From Loripinus fragilis (Eukaryota; Mollusca; Bivalvia; Lucinida; Lucinidae), in contig OZ026514.1 in the NCBI GenBank assembly GCA_964019695.1, positions 100,237,845 through 100,301,844 of the forward strand: DNA of 64,000 bases. Reading direction: 5' to 3'. How positions within the stretch are numbered: position 1 is the stretch's first letter; each line of letters begins with the position of its first letter. The position numbers were made by a program, and so were the translations under genes. Below the pieces are notes generated by a model, which did not search any database, was not told where the DNA came from, and worked only from the letters and a program-made list of their open reading frames with translations. This document shows, piece by piece, positions 11,990-24,236 of the stretch.

Positions 11990-12968
11990 AAGAACGTTAA
12001 GCCTACTGGAAATATGTTTAGAACATCATCGAACTGGAGGACAGTGACCAAGAACAACAACCAAGCAAACAGAAAAGATTCTTCAGTTTCATTAAATCCC
12101 TGAAACGAGACAGCTCAGGCATTGCACCATTAAGAGACCAAGGAAAGCTACATAGTGACCCCGCAGACTAGGCGAATATACTAAATAATCAGTACCAGTC
12201 GCAGTTTACAGAGGAGGATAAGACCAACATACCACAGCCTGAAGGAGAACCCTCATCCACAATGCCAGATATTAATATTACTACTGAAGGGATCCGGAAA
12301 CTCCTGCAAAAGCTGAATGTAAACAAGGCATCTGGACCAGACATGATTCCTGCGAGGATTCAGAGATAGTCCCTTTCCTCTGCACAATATATCAGAAATG
12401 CTTGGAGACGAGCTCAATCCCTGCTGTCTGAAAAACAGCAAATATATCTGCAATCTTCAAGAAAGGTGAGAAGTTTAAAGCTAGTAATTTTAGGCCGGTC
12501 TCCCTGACCTGTATCAGCTGCAAGATGTTTGAACACATTATCGTGAGCAACATTATGCGCCATTTAGACAAGCACGAACTTTTTACTGACTTTCAGCATG
12601 GTTTTAGACGCAGGAGGAGCTGTGTGACACAGTTACTTACCTTAGCAGATCTCATCTAGGGATTGGATAAGGGCAGACAACTTGACTTAAGCCACATTGG
12701 ATTTCAGCAAGGCATTTTTCGTGTCCCCCATGAAGGTCTCCTTAAGAAACTGGACCACTATGGTATCCGAGGAAAGCCTCTGGACTGATGTAGAGCATTT
12801 CTTACCGACAGAACCCAAAGTCACAGTGGAGGGAGTTGTATCAGAGCCTATACACGACAAGATCGGTTTTCCCTAGGGATGTGGGCTGGGACCAATACTC
12901 TTCCTCGTCTTACCATTGACCTCCCTGCCAGTGTTAAATCCAGTTTGAGACTTTTTGCTGATGACTGT
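11990..12968 (+). pseudogene. CR1-like LINE relic, 5' part (endonuclease-RT linker and RT)
   Basis: A decayed non-LTR retrotransposon. Recognisable pieces in order are AYWKYV (about 12002), RFFSFIKSLKRDSSGIAPL (near 12080), NVNKASGPDMIPARI (near 12320), NFRPVSLTC-x-SCK-x-FEH (near 12487), HGFRRRRSC (near 12598), YGIRGKPLD (near 12762) and SSLRLFADDC (near 12943), which is the catalytic FADD box. Several in-frame stops and frameshifts are present, for example in ADLI*GLDKG near 12655, so it is dead. The reading continues at 13788 after an interruption by another element. Confidence 0.85.
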
Positions 12969-13787
12969 CTATCTATCTATCTTCCTGTACACCTAAACCT
13001 CCGGCGAGGACATAAGGTGGTGTTCCGGCATATACCAGGAGCTAAAGGGTGTTAAATGGAATAAAGCATAGAAAAAAGTGGGTGAAATGAGTTGGTACAG
13101 TTCTATGGAGAGTGTTAGTATTGTTAAAAGATAAAACAGATGCTGGTATCTAAGGAGTGGAGTGGGCTACCTGGCAAACAGCCGTACTGAACTGTGCCAC
13201 GCTAGGCAGATGGGGATGTGGTGTGGTATAGCGTTCCAATGTATTATTGTCCGAGGAAAAAAGGTGTACTTGTAGAAATCTTTTAGATGGTGATTTCTTG
13301 AAGAGAGGCGGGTGTTCCGGATCAGGTAGTCAGAGGCAGGAATGGCCACAAGGTCGTATGTGACCAGTCAACTGTCTACGCGTGGTTGGTTGATGGTTAG
13401 CCAGTGTAGATCCTGAGGCATTGTTGACACGCTAGATGTGTATTGCTAATCATGGGTTACCCATCTAGCAGCCCTTCGTTTTAGACTCAAGTTTATGTCT
13501 AGATCTGTGTGGGGGCCACACAGTAGAGGCCCACTCTAGCTGTGGGCGGACAAGGGTTGTGTATGATGTTGATTTCAGGTCCTTGTTGTGGACCCAAATG
13601 ATGCGTTGAGAAAACCTAGTGTTTGAATTGCCTTTTTGGTGATGTTGTTGAGGTGTTCTGACCATTTGAGGTCTTCTGATATAGTGGCCCTAGGTATTTC
13701 GCAGATTGGACACTTTCAAGTACGCAGCCATGGAGGTGATATTTGGTTTGTAGGGGTGTTTTGCCCCGGGTAGTGTACAGAGAGACA
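12969..13787 (-). mobile_element. CR1-like LINE 3' fragment nested in opposite orientation
   Basis: Minus-strand translation gives the C-terminal part of a CR1-like RT protein: CVSLYTTRGKTPLQTKYHLHG then SAKYLG (from 13787 down), LKSTSYTTLVRPQLEWAS (near 13560), then YKYTFFPRTIIHWNAIPHHI (near 13250). A 3' untranslated part follows and ends in a GATA-type tail near 12969-12985. Frameshifts break it. It separates two collinear plus-strand parts of another relic, so it inserted later. Confidence 0.75.
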
Positions 13788-14215
13788 CAATCAGAAAAAG
13801 ATTCTCCAAGGTGACCTCCAGAAACTATGGGAATTGGAGAAGTTGTGGGGAATGTCATTCCACCCTGAGAAATGCAGCATTCTTCGAGTACATAGGAAGA
13901 GATCGCCAATCATGTTCAGCTACTCACTCATAGGCCATACACTCAACTGTAACGAGTCGACCAATTACCTTGGGGTTGAGATCTCACATGACATGACATG
14001 GAAACTCCATATTGACAAGACTGTAAAGAAAGGAAACAGCTCCCTTGGATTCCTACGCAGAAATCTCTGAATAAACAACGAAGAAGTCAAACGTGTGGCA
14101 TATATCTCACTTGTTTGACCAAATTTAGAGTATTGCTCCACAGTCTGGAATCCATATCAGAAAGATCAAACCCATAAGCTGGAGATGGTGCAGGGGAGAG
14201 TGCTGGGTATATTGC
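13788..14215 (+). pseudogene. CR1-like LINE relic, 3' part (resumes after nested insertion)
   Basis: Continues the plus-strand relic of 11990-12968: ILQGDLQKLWE, then GMSFHPEKCSILRV, NYLGVEISHDMTWKLHID, SSLGFLRRNL followed by a stop, then PNLEYCSTVWNPYQKD. This order matches the region after the FADD box in CR1-like proteins. The relic fades out at about 14215, before the usual C-terminus. Confidence 0.8.
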
Positions 14216-17200
14216 AAACCGCTATCACAATACAAGCAGCGTTACCATTATCAGTACCATTGAGATTAAAACGATTGTTTATTGTCGCACCCTTATCATA
14301 AAAGTTAGGTTTTCCAATGTGTAGAAAGTAAATCAGCTGACGGACTGTGACTGACTGATTTTTCTCTTATAAATGCATTAGAATGAAAAAATGACCTTGC
14401 CATAAAGTAGGTCAAGGTCAACATAGGATCATCGTTTGTGCAAACTTGGTAGTACTCACATCCCACATGCTTCATACCAAGACTAAAAGTGTTATTGGCC
14501 TTTTGGTTCTAGAAGATTTTAAAGGTTTTTTTAACTTATATGGGCGTGGTTGCCATCTTGGTCATGTGACCAGGAACATTTGTGCAATCTTTCCTTTCCC
14601 CTCCTTAAGGAGTCTTTCTAGGAGGTTTGAGTTGAATTGGCCTAGTGGTTTCAGAGAAGAGAATTGAAAATGTTGACAGACGACAGACAGTGGACAAACA
14701 TACATAAGCTGGATGCATTGGAATACTAATAGTTCGGCTCAGGTCGAATACTAGACTAGTACAAATAAGGATGAAACTAGCGATTATCGACTAATGACTA
14801 AAAACCAAACTCACTGTGTATAATAGTGTACACTGTGTAACTAATTGTACTGAAGCGGAAAATGAATCTAAACACAAAAAAGCGACAGCTACGTGCTACA
14901 CCCTTTATAGTGTAGCGGCTAGCAAACATGACTCGTAGGCTTGTGGTAACGGGTTTGGGCCTTATGACGGACAATACTTGGACCGCTTATATACAAACCG
15001 ATAAGGATTTAAACGAACAGCTATTATTTAAGGATAGTGTTCTCTATCCACTTTTACTGTCATGCCAGCCACGAGTGACAGTGACGTCATGTTTTGTTAA
15101 CAAAGTTATCAGGGACTAATAACTGATGGATCACTTGTGTATTAATCCTATCCGCAGGAGTGGCTCAAGTTGAGTGTAAAAATAATGTTGAACTTAACAA
15201 TTAAAAACAAAATATTACATCACTATCACTCTTGGTTGGCACGACAGTAGTTCGAGCGACTGCATGATTGACCAACTGTTTTAAAATGACAGATTAATTC
15301 TTCGATGTTAGTTCGATCGCTATTCAACTAAAAGAGGATGGATAGGCACCCTAAGTTTACCTCCCCAATGAGAGCTGGAGTGTTAACTTTCATAGGTACT
15401 GTAGGGTAATGTAAAACGTGTTGCACAGAGTATCTACCTTCTTTCTGGAGGAAAGTCTGCCTTCCCAAACCCATTTGTCCGTTCTTGATAGACCAACTAG
15501 TACTCATGATGTAACACGGGGTGCAACGTTTGTGTGCTAGGAGTCAACTGTTTTCGTTTTATTAAAATTAAATTTGTTTGGATAGGTCTTGTTATATATT
15601 TACTAGTGAACGATTTGTAGATTATTTGGTCTTTGTTACATACAGTTGTGCTAAGACTAAAGGTAACACCCTTGTGCACAAGGAGTGCACAAGGTTTAAG
15701 CTTGGTGTCCTTGATGTAAAAAGAATACAAAACTGGTGGTAAAAAGAATACAAATGTATCGATGTATGTCTGAACTATTAGACGCCCAGAAAACTGCATA
15801 TTGAAGTTTTAGAGCACCACACATATTCAGTCGAGATTTCAAGATACTAGTAATGTAACATAGCAGTCTCCACATCGTGCATTAGGTCAAATATATGACA
15901 TCTACTCATTCAAATTTGATATGAAAAAAGCAAAACGGTGGACCTCTAAATCACAATATGCTGCACCCCGTGATATGCAACATGATCAGTCTATCGGAGC
16001 CTTTAATTACAGACAATTTTCCAGGTTCATTGGTTGTTTTCTATGAATGGAAAACATCGACTTCCAGAACAACTCGGCTAAATCGAAATTGGATAGAGAG
16101 ACAAACTTACTCATAAGGCTTCTGGGTTAATTAAAAATTAAGTAACTCAAGAAGACCCTGTCTTTTCTGTTATAATTATTACAGCTCTACCAATAAGGCG
16201 GCGATCACGAGCGCTCTGATTGCCCAAAACAACGGCTTCGATCATTTACCAAAGTAGAAGAATGTTGACAGAAGTACGGCTTTACTGTGTGTGACAAGCC
16301 AGCACACAACTCGAATATCACGATTACATTTGTACTTTTCTCTTAGGGTAGGGCAAAGAGTTCCAATAACTCAAAAAAAAGTTTCATATATGAAATACCA
16401 TATTTAATGATTATTTAGCAATATAATGATTTATAGCAATATAATTATTCAGAAGTTAGATATATTAGCGGAATTCAATAAACGATGGCCAATTGTATAT
16501 ATTGAGGGGCCACAAGTTATATTTTCGGAAAAAATGCATTTTTTCACTGACGATCCATTTTGTCTTAGCAAACAGTGTAGACTCTGATCAAATGCGCATC
16601 TGGGTCTGCACTGTTTGCCAAACTACGGATTAAGGAGCCAAAAGTAGATAAAGGGATATTAATGTCTGCGCAGAATTTGGTCGTTTTATTAACACTTCCT
16701 ACACTCAAACCAATTAAGTAAGTGAAGAGCTATCCTACAAAAGGAAACGTGAGAGCAAGGTGTGTTCGAAATGTCATGTGTGTGGTCAAAAAAAGTGCGT
16801 ATGACCAGGAAATGATGCATTCATAGACCACAAGCTAACCCTCGACACCGTGAATTAAACACAGACCACTGACAGCTACACGACAACCGTGAGACTGCAT
16901 TTTAATGAAACGTTTAGGGTAATCTCTCCAGATCTAAGTGACCTTACACCGTGCGTGTGTGTGTGTGTGTAAATTTCCGTCAACAGCTTAGGCCAAATGG
17001 AGCCAGTTTCATGGCTTAAAGCCGCATCTGACAAACTGAAGAAGCCAGATAACCGTAGTCGAAAGGAAGTCTATAACCGATATTTCGATAACTCTCAGCG
17101 ACTGCTAAGGTCAGTCTAAGTATGGGTTCTCAATCCCAACCCCTCCCCTTCCCCTACCAACAAACACACGCACTCACGTGTTTGTTTGCATCTCCATACC

Positions 17201-17837
17201 CAACATATCAACGAAAAGCATTTACAACTACATCACTTCACCTGGCATATAAAAAATAGTATCGGCGTTTGTGTTGGTGCGTGCACTGGGTTTCCTTCGA
17301 TTAAACTTGACTTGTCCAATGGATACCAGGGCTGTTGTATACAAGGCACTGTTTGGGTCCAGGTATCGGGTGTGCAAGGACTGTTTTGACTCCCTGTCTG
17401 ACAGACGCAGTGATGAAAGGTGTATAGGTGCGGGGAAGACTGCATGTGAGCTCTTACACAGCCAGAGTCGTGTTGGTGTAGTGGGATCTCAGCTGTTCAG
17501 AGCTGCAGGGAATACAGAAACAGCTTTTTTTAAACCTTATTTCTATTGCCTTTATAACAGCCTGGCAATCATTTATCAAAGAGGGCGCATGTCAGGGCTA
17601 GTGGGGTTCCCGTTTATATGGGTTAGCCGCCCGAGTGCTTATTTGGACGGTTTCAGCTTGATTTGGGGTTTTGGCTGAAGATGTTATTGCGGAGACGTTT
17701 GTAGGTTAAAGCTCGTATACACTACCCTCTGGGTTTTGGCCGAGTAAGGTGGTATATATTTCCCTTGGGACTTCTCATAAGTTGAATAGTTTTAACTGCA
17801 GATCGCCGATATAACCAAGAGTAGTACATGTATCTGA
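14216..17837. other. Non-coding stretch, no supported gene
   Basis: No gene recognised. It includes a short AGTAGGTCAAGGTCA phrase near 14407 shared with the repeat near 640, and a (GT)n tract at about 16953-16970. A 135-codon open frame at 17271-17678 on the plus strand has no recognisable motif and no visible splice context. Confidence 0.4.
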
Positions 17838-17985
17838 ATGGCCACTTGTTCGAGACTCAACAGGCCCAATGTGTTGTGTCCTTTAGGAAGACACTTTATA
17901 TTTTCTGCTTAGAACTGGTTTAACCCAAAATTTTATGAAACGTCCCGATATGACTGAAAGATTGTTGACTGATGAGTAAACCATC
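17838..17985 (+). mobile_element. tRNA-derived SINE, 5'-truncated fragment
   Basis: Contains the B-box-like GTTCGAGACTC, the body phrase TTGTGTCCTTTAGGAAGACA and the 3' phrase GAAAGATTGTTGACT, in the order of the complete copies. The A-box end is missing. Confidence 0.65.
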
Positions 17986-18604
17986 AGCGCAGACAAAAAA
18001 AGACATTTCGACATTATTTGAACACAGTCATTTTGAAAGCCCAGTAATGCCTAGCACCCATACATTGTATAAAGGAATTTGACAAACAGTGCAGATCCAA
18101 CATAGACACAAGGCAGATGGTGAATGAAATAATGTCTGATAAGGTCTACGCCGTTTGCTTAAATGATACAACAATTTCTGTAAAGCGATAAAGCAAAACT
18201 AAAGACCCTATAATTACAGATCGACCAATCAGTTTAAATAGATTGAAGACTCCAGTAGGCATAAATGGATTAACCGATCTACACTGTTCCATACTTAATC
18301 AATATTGAGTGCCCACTATTTCGTTGCTCTAATTGAAACAGCGGAGGGGAAAAGATGACCATAGAAACTATTTTAGAACGAATTTCTACCAATACGGGGT
18401 CTCTGAATTGGCAGCCAAGCACATTGAAGATTGCACCAGCGGTCTCACCAGTGTGTGGTGAAAAACAGGTCTTTTTGACATCCCAAAGTGTTTCTAAAAC
18501 TATATAATGTTATTATGTGATATCATATACAACATTATTTTGGGACTACACGTACATTGGCACATTATAAAGTCCCAGTGAAAGAACAAATAAAAAATAA
18601 AAAA

Positions 18605-18795
18605 GCCACTTGAGTGTTAGACTGGGGATCGAAAGGCTAATGCCAGTTCGAGACTCACCGCCAGCGCAGTCACTATTACACACGTTATCCACTGCTTACT
18701 ACTGGTTCAACCTATGAAAAGAAGAAATCGTCCCGACATTACTGAAAATTTGTTGACGCGGACCTAAAGCTCCAAAAACAAACAAACAAAAACTT
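18605..18795 (+). mobile_element. tRNA-derived SINE, diverged copy
   Basis: Head TGAGTGTTAGACTGGGGATC with GTTCGAGACTCACC (B-box-like), body with TTATCCACTGCTTACTACTG, 3' part AAAATTTGTTGACGCGGACC and an (AAAC)n tail. Confidence 0.7.
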
Positions 18796-18807
18796 TAAAA
18801 AAAAAAA

Positions 18808-18883
18808 GATGTGTATGGTTGGAATCGAACCAGCGACCACACGCACATGAGTCAGCTGTTCTAACCACTAGACCACAGAGTCT
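18808..18883 (-). pseudogene. tRNA-like sequence (tRNA pseudogene or SINE head)
   Basis: On the minus strand, TGGTCTAGTGG fits a Pol III A box and GGTTCGATTCC is a consensus B box about 35 bases further on, followed directly by a T run. The two acceptor arms (GACTCTG and ACACATC) do not pair and the T stem is poor, so it is not called a functional tRNA. Confidence 0.6.
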
Positions 18884-19269
18884 GCTGTATTGTATGTTTC
18901 TTATTTTGTTTTCTTATTTTGAACATGTTTGTAACTTTAGACGACTACAACTATCCATAACAGTGAATATACGTCATTGTATGCGCATGAATAATTTTCT
19001 AAGCGAGGCGGATCTAGTTTCCATTAATATTTGTTTCAATCAAAATTACAAATAAACATGAAAATTATTCAAGAAATACACTGGAACTAATGATACTGAG
19101 GTTTGGACTCTTATTTACACGAGCAGAAGTTGGCGATGTAGCAAATTTGTTGTGTTTTAAAATGTTGTTAAGTATAAGTTGAACCCGCCACCATTCCTTA
19201 GTCATAAACTTTAGTCTTAGTCGTTAGTCAATCCTTATTTGTACTAGTCCACTTATAACTCTGTTTATT

Positions 19270-19474
19270 GTTTTGTTTGTTTGATTTGATTCTTTACGTC
19301 CCATCAACAATCTTTCAGTTAAACAGAGCCGGGTCTTCCTGGGTTGACCCAGTACTAAGCTAGGATAAATGTGTCTTGCTCAAGGACCACAACGCAGTGA
19401 CGCCGGTGAGGCTCAAACCCATGGCCCCGTCTGTCTCAAGTCAAGCACTCTATCACTGAGCCACTGTATTCCCT
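19270..19474 (-). mobile_element. tRNA-derived SINE, near full length
   Basis: Minus strand: head GTGGCTCAGTGATAGAGTGC (A box), GGGTTTGAGCC (B-box-like), body TTGAGCAAGACACATTTATC, CCCAGGAAGACCC, and tail GATTGTTGATGGGACG plus (AAAC)n. It is one of the best members of the family in the window. Confidence 0.85.
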
Positions 19475-19663
19475 GTATAGTTCGGCTCAGATGAGCTAAA
19501 AAGCCAATATAGCTTTTGCATCATAATTGCCTATTCTAAGAAAAGGGCAATAATTTGAGTGTTAATGAGCCTATTTTACTAAACTTATAGGATATCGACT
19601 GTATATAGTACTAATTTATACCAGGAATATATCAAAGCCGACCAATAGGTACTGAGATATGAG

Positions 19664-19893
19664 CCGCGACATGGGGTTTCCAACAATGTGGTATATGCGA
19701 CAAGCAAAGGCTCAGACCAGCCTGCGCATAGGCGCAGTCTGATCAGAGCCTTTGCTTGTCATTTGGATATTCTTTGACTGTTAAGCTACTGACTGAACAT
19801 CATTTGGAGTTTCTAATCTTAAAAGGAGGCTGCACAGGCTCGTCTGAGTCTACACTTATCAAAATATCACATTGTTGGAAATCACATGGTTCG
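19664..19893. mobile_element. MITE family E, copy 1
   Basis: Inverted ends: TTTCCAACAATGTGGTATAT at the left and TCACATTGTTGGAAA at the right. The inside carries AAAGGCTCAGACCAGCCTGC paired with GATCAGAGCCTTTG. The same element in the opposite orientation is at 24237-24470. Confidence 0.75.
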
Positions 19894-19899
19894 ACAGGA

Positions 19900-21145
19900 T
19901 GATGCCAAAGCTATATCCCTCCTACATTGTCAGGTGATAAAAACTGAGAAGTATGTATGCACATATACATAAAATGATTCAGCATCACATGGGTTAAAAG
20001 TTGTTAGTTTTGTTCACACAAACACATACATGCACATTGTCCAAACTAATGCTTCAATATAGGGAGAGGGTGGAAGTTTCTAGCTGCTGCATAATCATTT
20101 ACTCATGTAACACTCACATTTATAAATAGGATTAGTAAAATAAAGAAAGGCAACCCTTTTTTTATCAAATCTTTATTACACAAAGTTTTGATAGTGTATA
20201 ATCCATTATTAGTTGGTACAGCTTGGAAAGAGTTTGACAAATTCTTTTTATTATATAATCCCTTTAACAAAATTGGAAGATGGAAACACTATAATCTGAT
20301 TTGAGGTACCTATAATATATACTAGTATATAAAGAAAAGAAAAAAAGAAAATGCCTTGACTGGTACAAAACTAACTGAACATGGCAAGGGCAAATATCTA
20401 AAATTTCTCAATCATGGTAAAGTTTGATTTATAAAGAATACTATCAATGCTACCAGTAAGCTGCAAGAAACCGAGACAGTCTTCTTTAGATATCCTACAA
20501 AGAAGCATAAATGAAATTTCTGTTATTTCTTGCAGTCAAGGCTCAGAGACAGTCTCACCAGAACCTTTGCTAATAACTACGGTAAATGCTCAAAAATCTC
20601 CAACACTAGTTATCTGTCAAAAAAGCCTGGACAAGCAGCGCAGACCCAGATCAGACTGCTTCTGAAGAAGCAGTCTAATCAGGATCTTCCCTGTTTGGTA
20701 TTCCAATACGCATTTTGTGAGTCCCTTCACTGATAACCATCATTTTATTTGGGAACAGAAGGAGAAATTTGTTCAACATTTACGAACATTTACCATACCA
20801 TTCTTTTGTGGAAATGTTGACCATTAAAGTGCATGTTTCATATACGGGATATTCAGCCAAATTCGATATTATTGTCATCATTAGAAATTTTAAGAGAGGC
20901 ATAAAAATTATATTGGTTCCAAAAATAGGTGGTTGAGAGTGGAAAAAAGCACTTGTTATGTAAACAAAACTGGTTGGACTGATTGTTATGTAACTAAATA
21001 CATGTAACATGAAAGACAAGAGACAACTTACAAAGCAATTAACACACTTTCTATTATTGCTATTTATCAATGACCAAACCCCGTCATAACCACAGGACAG
21101 TCTGATGATTTTCAAATTAAAATGAACTATTTTGAATGACTCCAA
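19900..21145. other. Non-coding stretch with small repeat pieces
   Basis: No gene seen. A GATCAGACTGCTTCTGAAGA / AGCAGTCTAATCAGGATC hairpin lies near 20651-20695. This hairpin type also occurs near 2075-2110 and 23953-23990. Confidence 0.4.
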
Positions 21146-21263
21146 AATTAACTTTGCATGCTGGGAAATTTTTCATTTTTCTAATTTTTTTTTTTTAAAT
21201 CTAACTTTTTCGAAAAATTCTTTACTTGAAAACTGTCAAATATTGAACAATAGTAACCTATCA

Positions 21264-21506
21264 TATGGGCCTCGACGCGAGAAAACCTGTCTTCGGGGGT
21301 TTGCGAAAAACACAGGCGCAGACCAGCCTGCGCATCCGCGCAGACTGATCAGCGCCTTTGTACTTGCTTATCGAGATGTATCATATCTAGACTTGCTACG
21401 AGCCAAATTTCAATTTTCTAGCTAGTCTTTGTAGCTGAGGAGATTGATTTGAAACTCGCTTTGTAGAAAACCCTGAAGACAGGTTTTCTCGCGACTAGGC
21501 CCATAT
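21264..21506. mobile_element. MITE family B, complete copy (243 bp)
   Basis: Terminal inverted repeats TATGGGCCTCGACGCGAGAA and TTCTCGCGACTAGGCCCATA, extending over the AAACCTGTCTTC / GAAGACAGGTTT part. The core has GGCGCAGACCAGCCTGCGC and a second pairing arm. An open frame on the plus strand (REKTCLRGFA...) is a by-product of this repeat. Confidence 0.85.
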
Positions 21507-21954
21507 AATGGACAAGTAATTCCCATAATTTCATCATTATGTCATGTAGGTAAGATAGGCTTTGTACTCTTCATACTTGAGCATAAAATTTCATTTTTCT
21601 ATGCGGGCCTCATCGTGACGCAGGTGAAAAACAAAGGCACACATCCTTTAAATTTCAAGCAGTCTTACCAGAGTGTTTGCTTCTTGCACAAAGTAGGGAA
21701 GTCGGTGATGGCTCGGGCCAAAATTTGGGTGTCTAGACCCACTAGATTGCTGCACATGTTTGTTTAAAGAATCACTTTACCCATATGTGGTATGTACCAA
21801 AATCTCATGAACTGTTTCTATTAAATTAAGGAACAGCAAGAGAATTGTTTTCTCCTAATTTTATGCACAAACATTTACCATAAAACAATTACAAAAGATT
21901 TGGTCAATCGTGGTAGCAAGTTACATGCAAGCACAACAAAACTTAGTCTTAACA

Positions 21955-22170
21955 CATGATGCACAAAAGGTCTTAATACATGAAGCATAAAAAGTGGTCA
22001 TAACACATGATGCACAAAAAGGTCTTTTGATGTACAAAAAGGTCTCAACTCATGATGCACAAAAATGTCTCACTCAGCATAAAAAGTGGTCATAACACAT
22101 GATGCACAAAAAGGTCTTTTGATGTACAAAAAGGTCTCAACTCATGATGCACAAAAATGTCTCACTCTTA
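21955..22170. repeat. Short tandem repeat with a 92-bp higher-order duplication
   Basis: Units of about 23-32 bp built on CATGATGCACAAAAAGGTCT. A block of four units at about 22010-22075 recurs 92 bases later at 22102-22167 almost unchanged. Confidence 0.8.
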
Positions 22171-22241
22171 ACACATGATATACAGGACTCAAGTTCAAGA
22201 GTGCACAAGGAAAAACTAATTTTCTCATTTTTCAACCAAAG

Positions 22242-22302
22242 CATATGTTGTGGTTACTCAAAAGAACCATCTCAATGACACGGTTCTTTTGAGATCCTAA
22301 AA
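22242..22302. repeat. Hairpin repeat of the AAAGAACC...GGTTCTTT family
   Basis: GTTACTCAAAAGAACCATCT followed by its near complement ACACGGTTCTTTTGAGATCC. Solo copies also occur near 8163-8195, 25545-25600 and 40695-40740, and a cluster occurs at 53130-53905. Confidence 0.7.
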
Positions 22303-22429
22303 TACATGCTAAAACTGTGGGTAAGAAAATATTGACAATTTTACGTTGAAAAATTTAGTTTATCTAAACCTGTCAATATACTTGGCTTTATCACAGGTAA
22401 GGGATAAAAATTGTCTGAACTTTAGTAGC

Positions 22430-22580
22430 TGTTGATTTTTCTCAAAATTCACTTTTACAAAAAATTCTTTCAGGCATACCATCAGTGTCAGTTTGGATCC
22501 AGATTAGCCCTAGTCTGATGTTTTTGAAGGCTTGATCCGAGTCCAAACTGTTTGCAAAGATTAGACAACATCAGCAGGTA
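22430..22580 (+). repeat. Dispersed repeat, copy of the 3165 family
   Basis: Contains TTCTTTCAGGCATACCATCA, GTCAGTTTGGATCCAGATTA and GTCCAAACTGTTTGCAAAGA in family order. Confidence 0.55.
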
Positions 22581-22805
22581 GGGAATTTAAAAATATGTTT
22601 CTTTGCCAAGACTTGTATCTTATTCTCCAATTCTTACTGACAACACTGCATTCAACTTGATAGCTGCGACCAGCAAACAGCCAAATATATTTGCTGCGAC
22701 CAGCAAACAGCCAAACTTTGGCCAATGTATCTGGCCTTTAGAGCACTATGTATGTGAGTATATAGCACTAAATAGAATATTGAACGAATGAACAGAGCAG
22801 GGATA

Positions 22806-23046
22806 CATGGGTGAAAGTTCAAAATTTTGAAAATCCTGAACTAAAGAAATTCAAATGTCATAACTTGCATTATGCCTACAAAATATCAACAATTTTCAGT
22901 TTAGATGGTCACTTGTCTTAAGAGAAACTGAAAATTAATGAGAGATGCTATTATAGCCTGCTAAATTCAGCATTTTGAGGCTGACTTTCTATGGAAAGTC
23001 AGCCTCAAAATCCTGAAATCAGGAATGACCCTGAAAACTTTCACCC
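22806..23046. mobile_element. MITE family A, copy 4
   Basis: Inverted ends ATGGGTGAAAGTTC and GAAAACTTTCACCCA, with the ATTTTGAGGCTGACTTTC / GAAAGTCAGCCTCAAAAT hairpin near 22972-23010. Confidence 0.8.
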
Positions 23047-23095
23047 ACGGGGATATTCCTCAAGGTTAGGCTCTGACTGTCATGTTTCGCTAAAA

Positions 23096-23460
23096 AAAAC
23101 AACTCTTTGCATGCTGGGAGGTTTTTTATGCTCTTCTGTCATCTGTTGACTTTTTTTCAAATTCTTTCAGAAACACTATCAGAGTGTCTAACAGGTTGTA
23201 TCCAGATCAGTCCGGAAGTTGTCATGCCTAAACTGGGTCTAATTTGTTTGCAAAGATCATCAGTAGATGAGAAAAAAAATCGCTGCTGGCAGGCAGAGTT
23301 AAAAAAACAGAACTTGCATGCTGGGTAATTTTTCACGTTATTCTAGAGTCTGCTGATTCTCTTTCAAATTAAAGTTTTGAAAAAAATTGTTCAGGAATTC
23401 ATACCATCATAGTATCAAATCGCTGGTATCTAGATCAGGCCCATTTTTTTTCATTTTTTT
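23096..23460 (+). repeat. Two consecutive copies of the GCATGCTGGG dispersed repeat
   Basis: CTTTGCATGCTGGGAGG at 23105 and CTTGCATGCTGGGTAAT at 23313 each start a copy. Both continue with a T-rich tract, an ATTCTTTCAG or ATTGTTCAGG phrase and a GATCAG end. Confidence 0.6.
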
Positions 23461-23830
23461 TGCTTAGCTGAACTAGGAGTTTCTTTCTTTCAATTACTCA
23501 TCCAGTCATAGCCATATTTACAGAAGTATCCTTTCTAAATTATTCATCTAGCTGTAGCCATATCCATAGCAATATGTTTACAATGTTCCTATAAAGATTT
23601 ACTTGTGAGTAAACATTTCAAACATTTCTGCCATGCAAACTTAACAAGTGTTAAAAATGATGGGAAAGAAATACAGTTTAGTCCTTTTGCAGCACAACTC
23701 CTTTTAACACGGATTTAGATTTTTTTACCATGGAATTTTATAAAGGAATTACCGTACAGGAAAACAACCATGAAATTTTCATTTCCCCATAGTTCCTTTG
23801 TAAATGTTCCCTTTAATATAAAACTATTAA

Positions 23831-24053
23831 CCCTTAAAGCGCCAAGAAAAAAATGCATCTGAAAAAGTTGTCTGCTGAAATCGTCTACTGCAAATAATTG
23901 CCTAGCATTACTAACAAATTAAGTATAGAAGCAAACAGCGTGTACCCAGAACAGACTGCTCCAATAGGAGCAGTCTGATCTGGGTCCACCCTGCTTGCCA
24001 TAGAGGCTTCTTAAACATTTCAGCAGACGAGAAAAGCAGACGACTTTAAAGGG
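23831..24053. mobile_element. MITE flanked by TTAA (piggyBac-type ends)
   Basis: CCCTTAAAGCG at the left and CGACTTTAAAGGG at the right are inverted, and TTAA stands directly outside both (23827-23830 and 24054-24057). The middle has AGACTGCTCC / GGAGCAGTCT. TTAA duplication with CCC-starting ends is typical of piggyBac-like elements; this copy is non-coding. Confidence 0.75.
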
Positions 24054-24236
24054 TTAACTATAACAGCCTATTCCTATGGACCCCATTGGGACTGCACAGT
24101 ATCCACAATTTTAAACTTTTTTTTTTGTTGCTCTTGACTTGACTTCACTGCTTGCACACAGAAGTTAGACATAATTTTAATGATAAATGAAGGCTCAGGC
24201 CAAAATGTATGCTGCTAGCCCTACTCATGCATGTAT

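Noticed and set aside
17271..17678. 135-codon plus-strand open frame
   Set aside because: No recognisable domain, biased composition or splice context; length is within chance in this much sequence.
18808..18883. Functional tRNA gene
   Set aside because: A and B boxes are good, but the acceptor stem does not pair and the T stem is poor; more likely a SINE-related pseudogene.
21132..21425. 97-codon frame containing REKTCLRGFA and PAHPRRLIS
   Set aside because: It runs over MITE family B. Such peptides are widespread as false predictions from this type of repeat.
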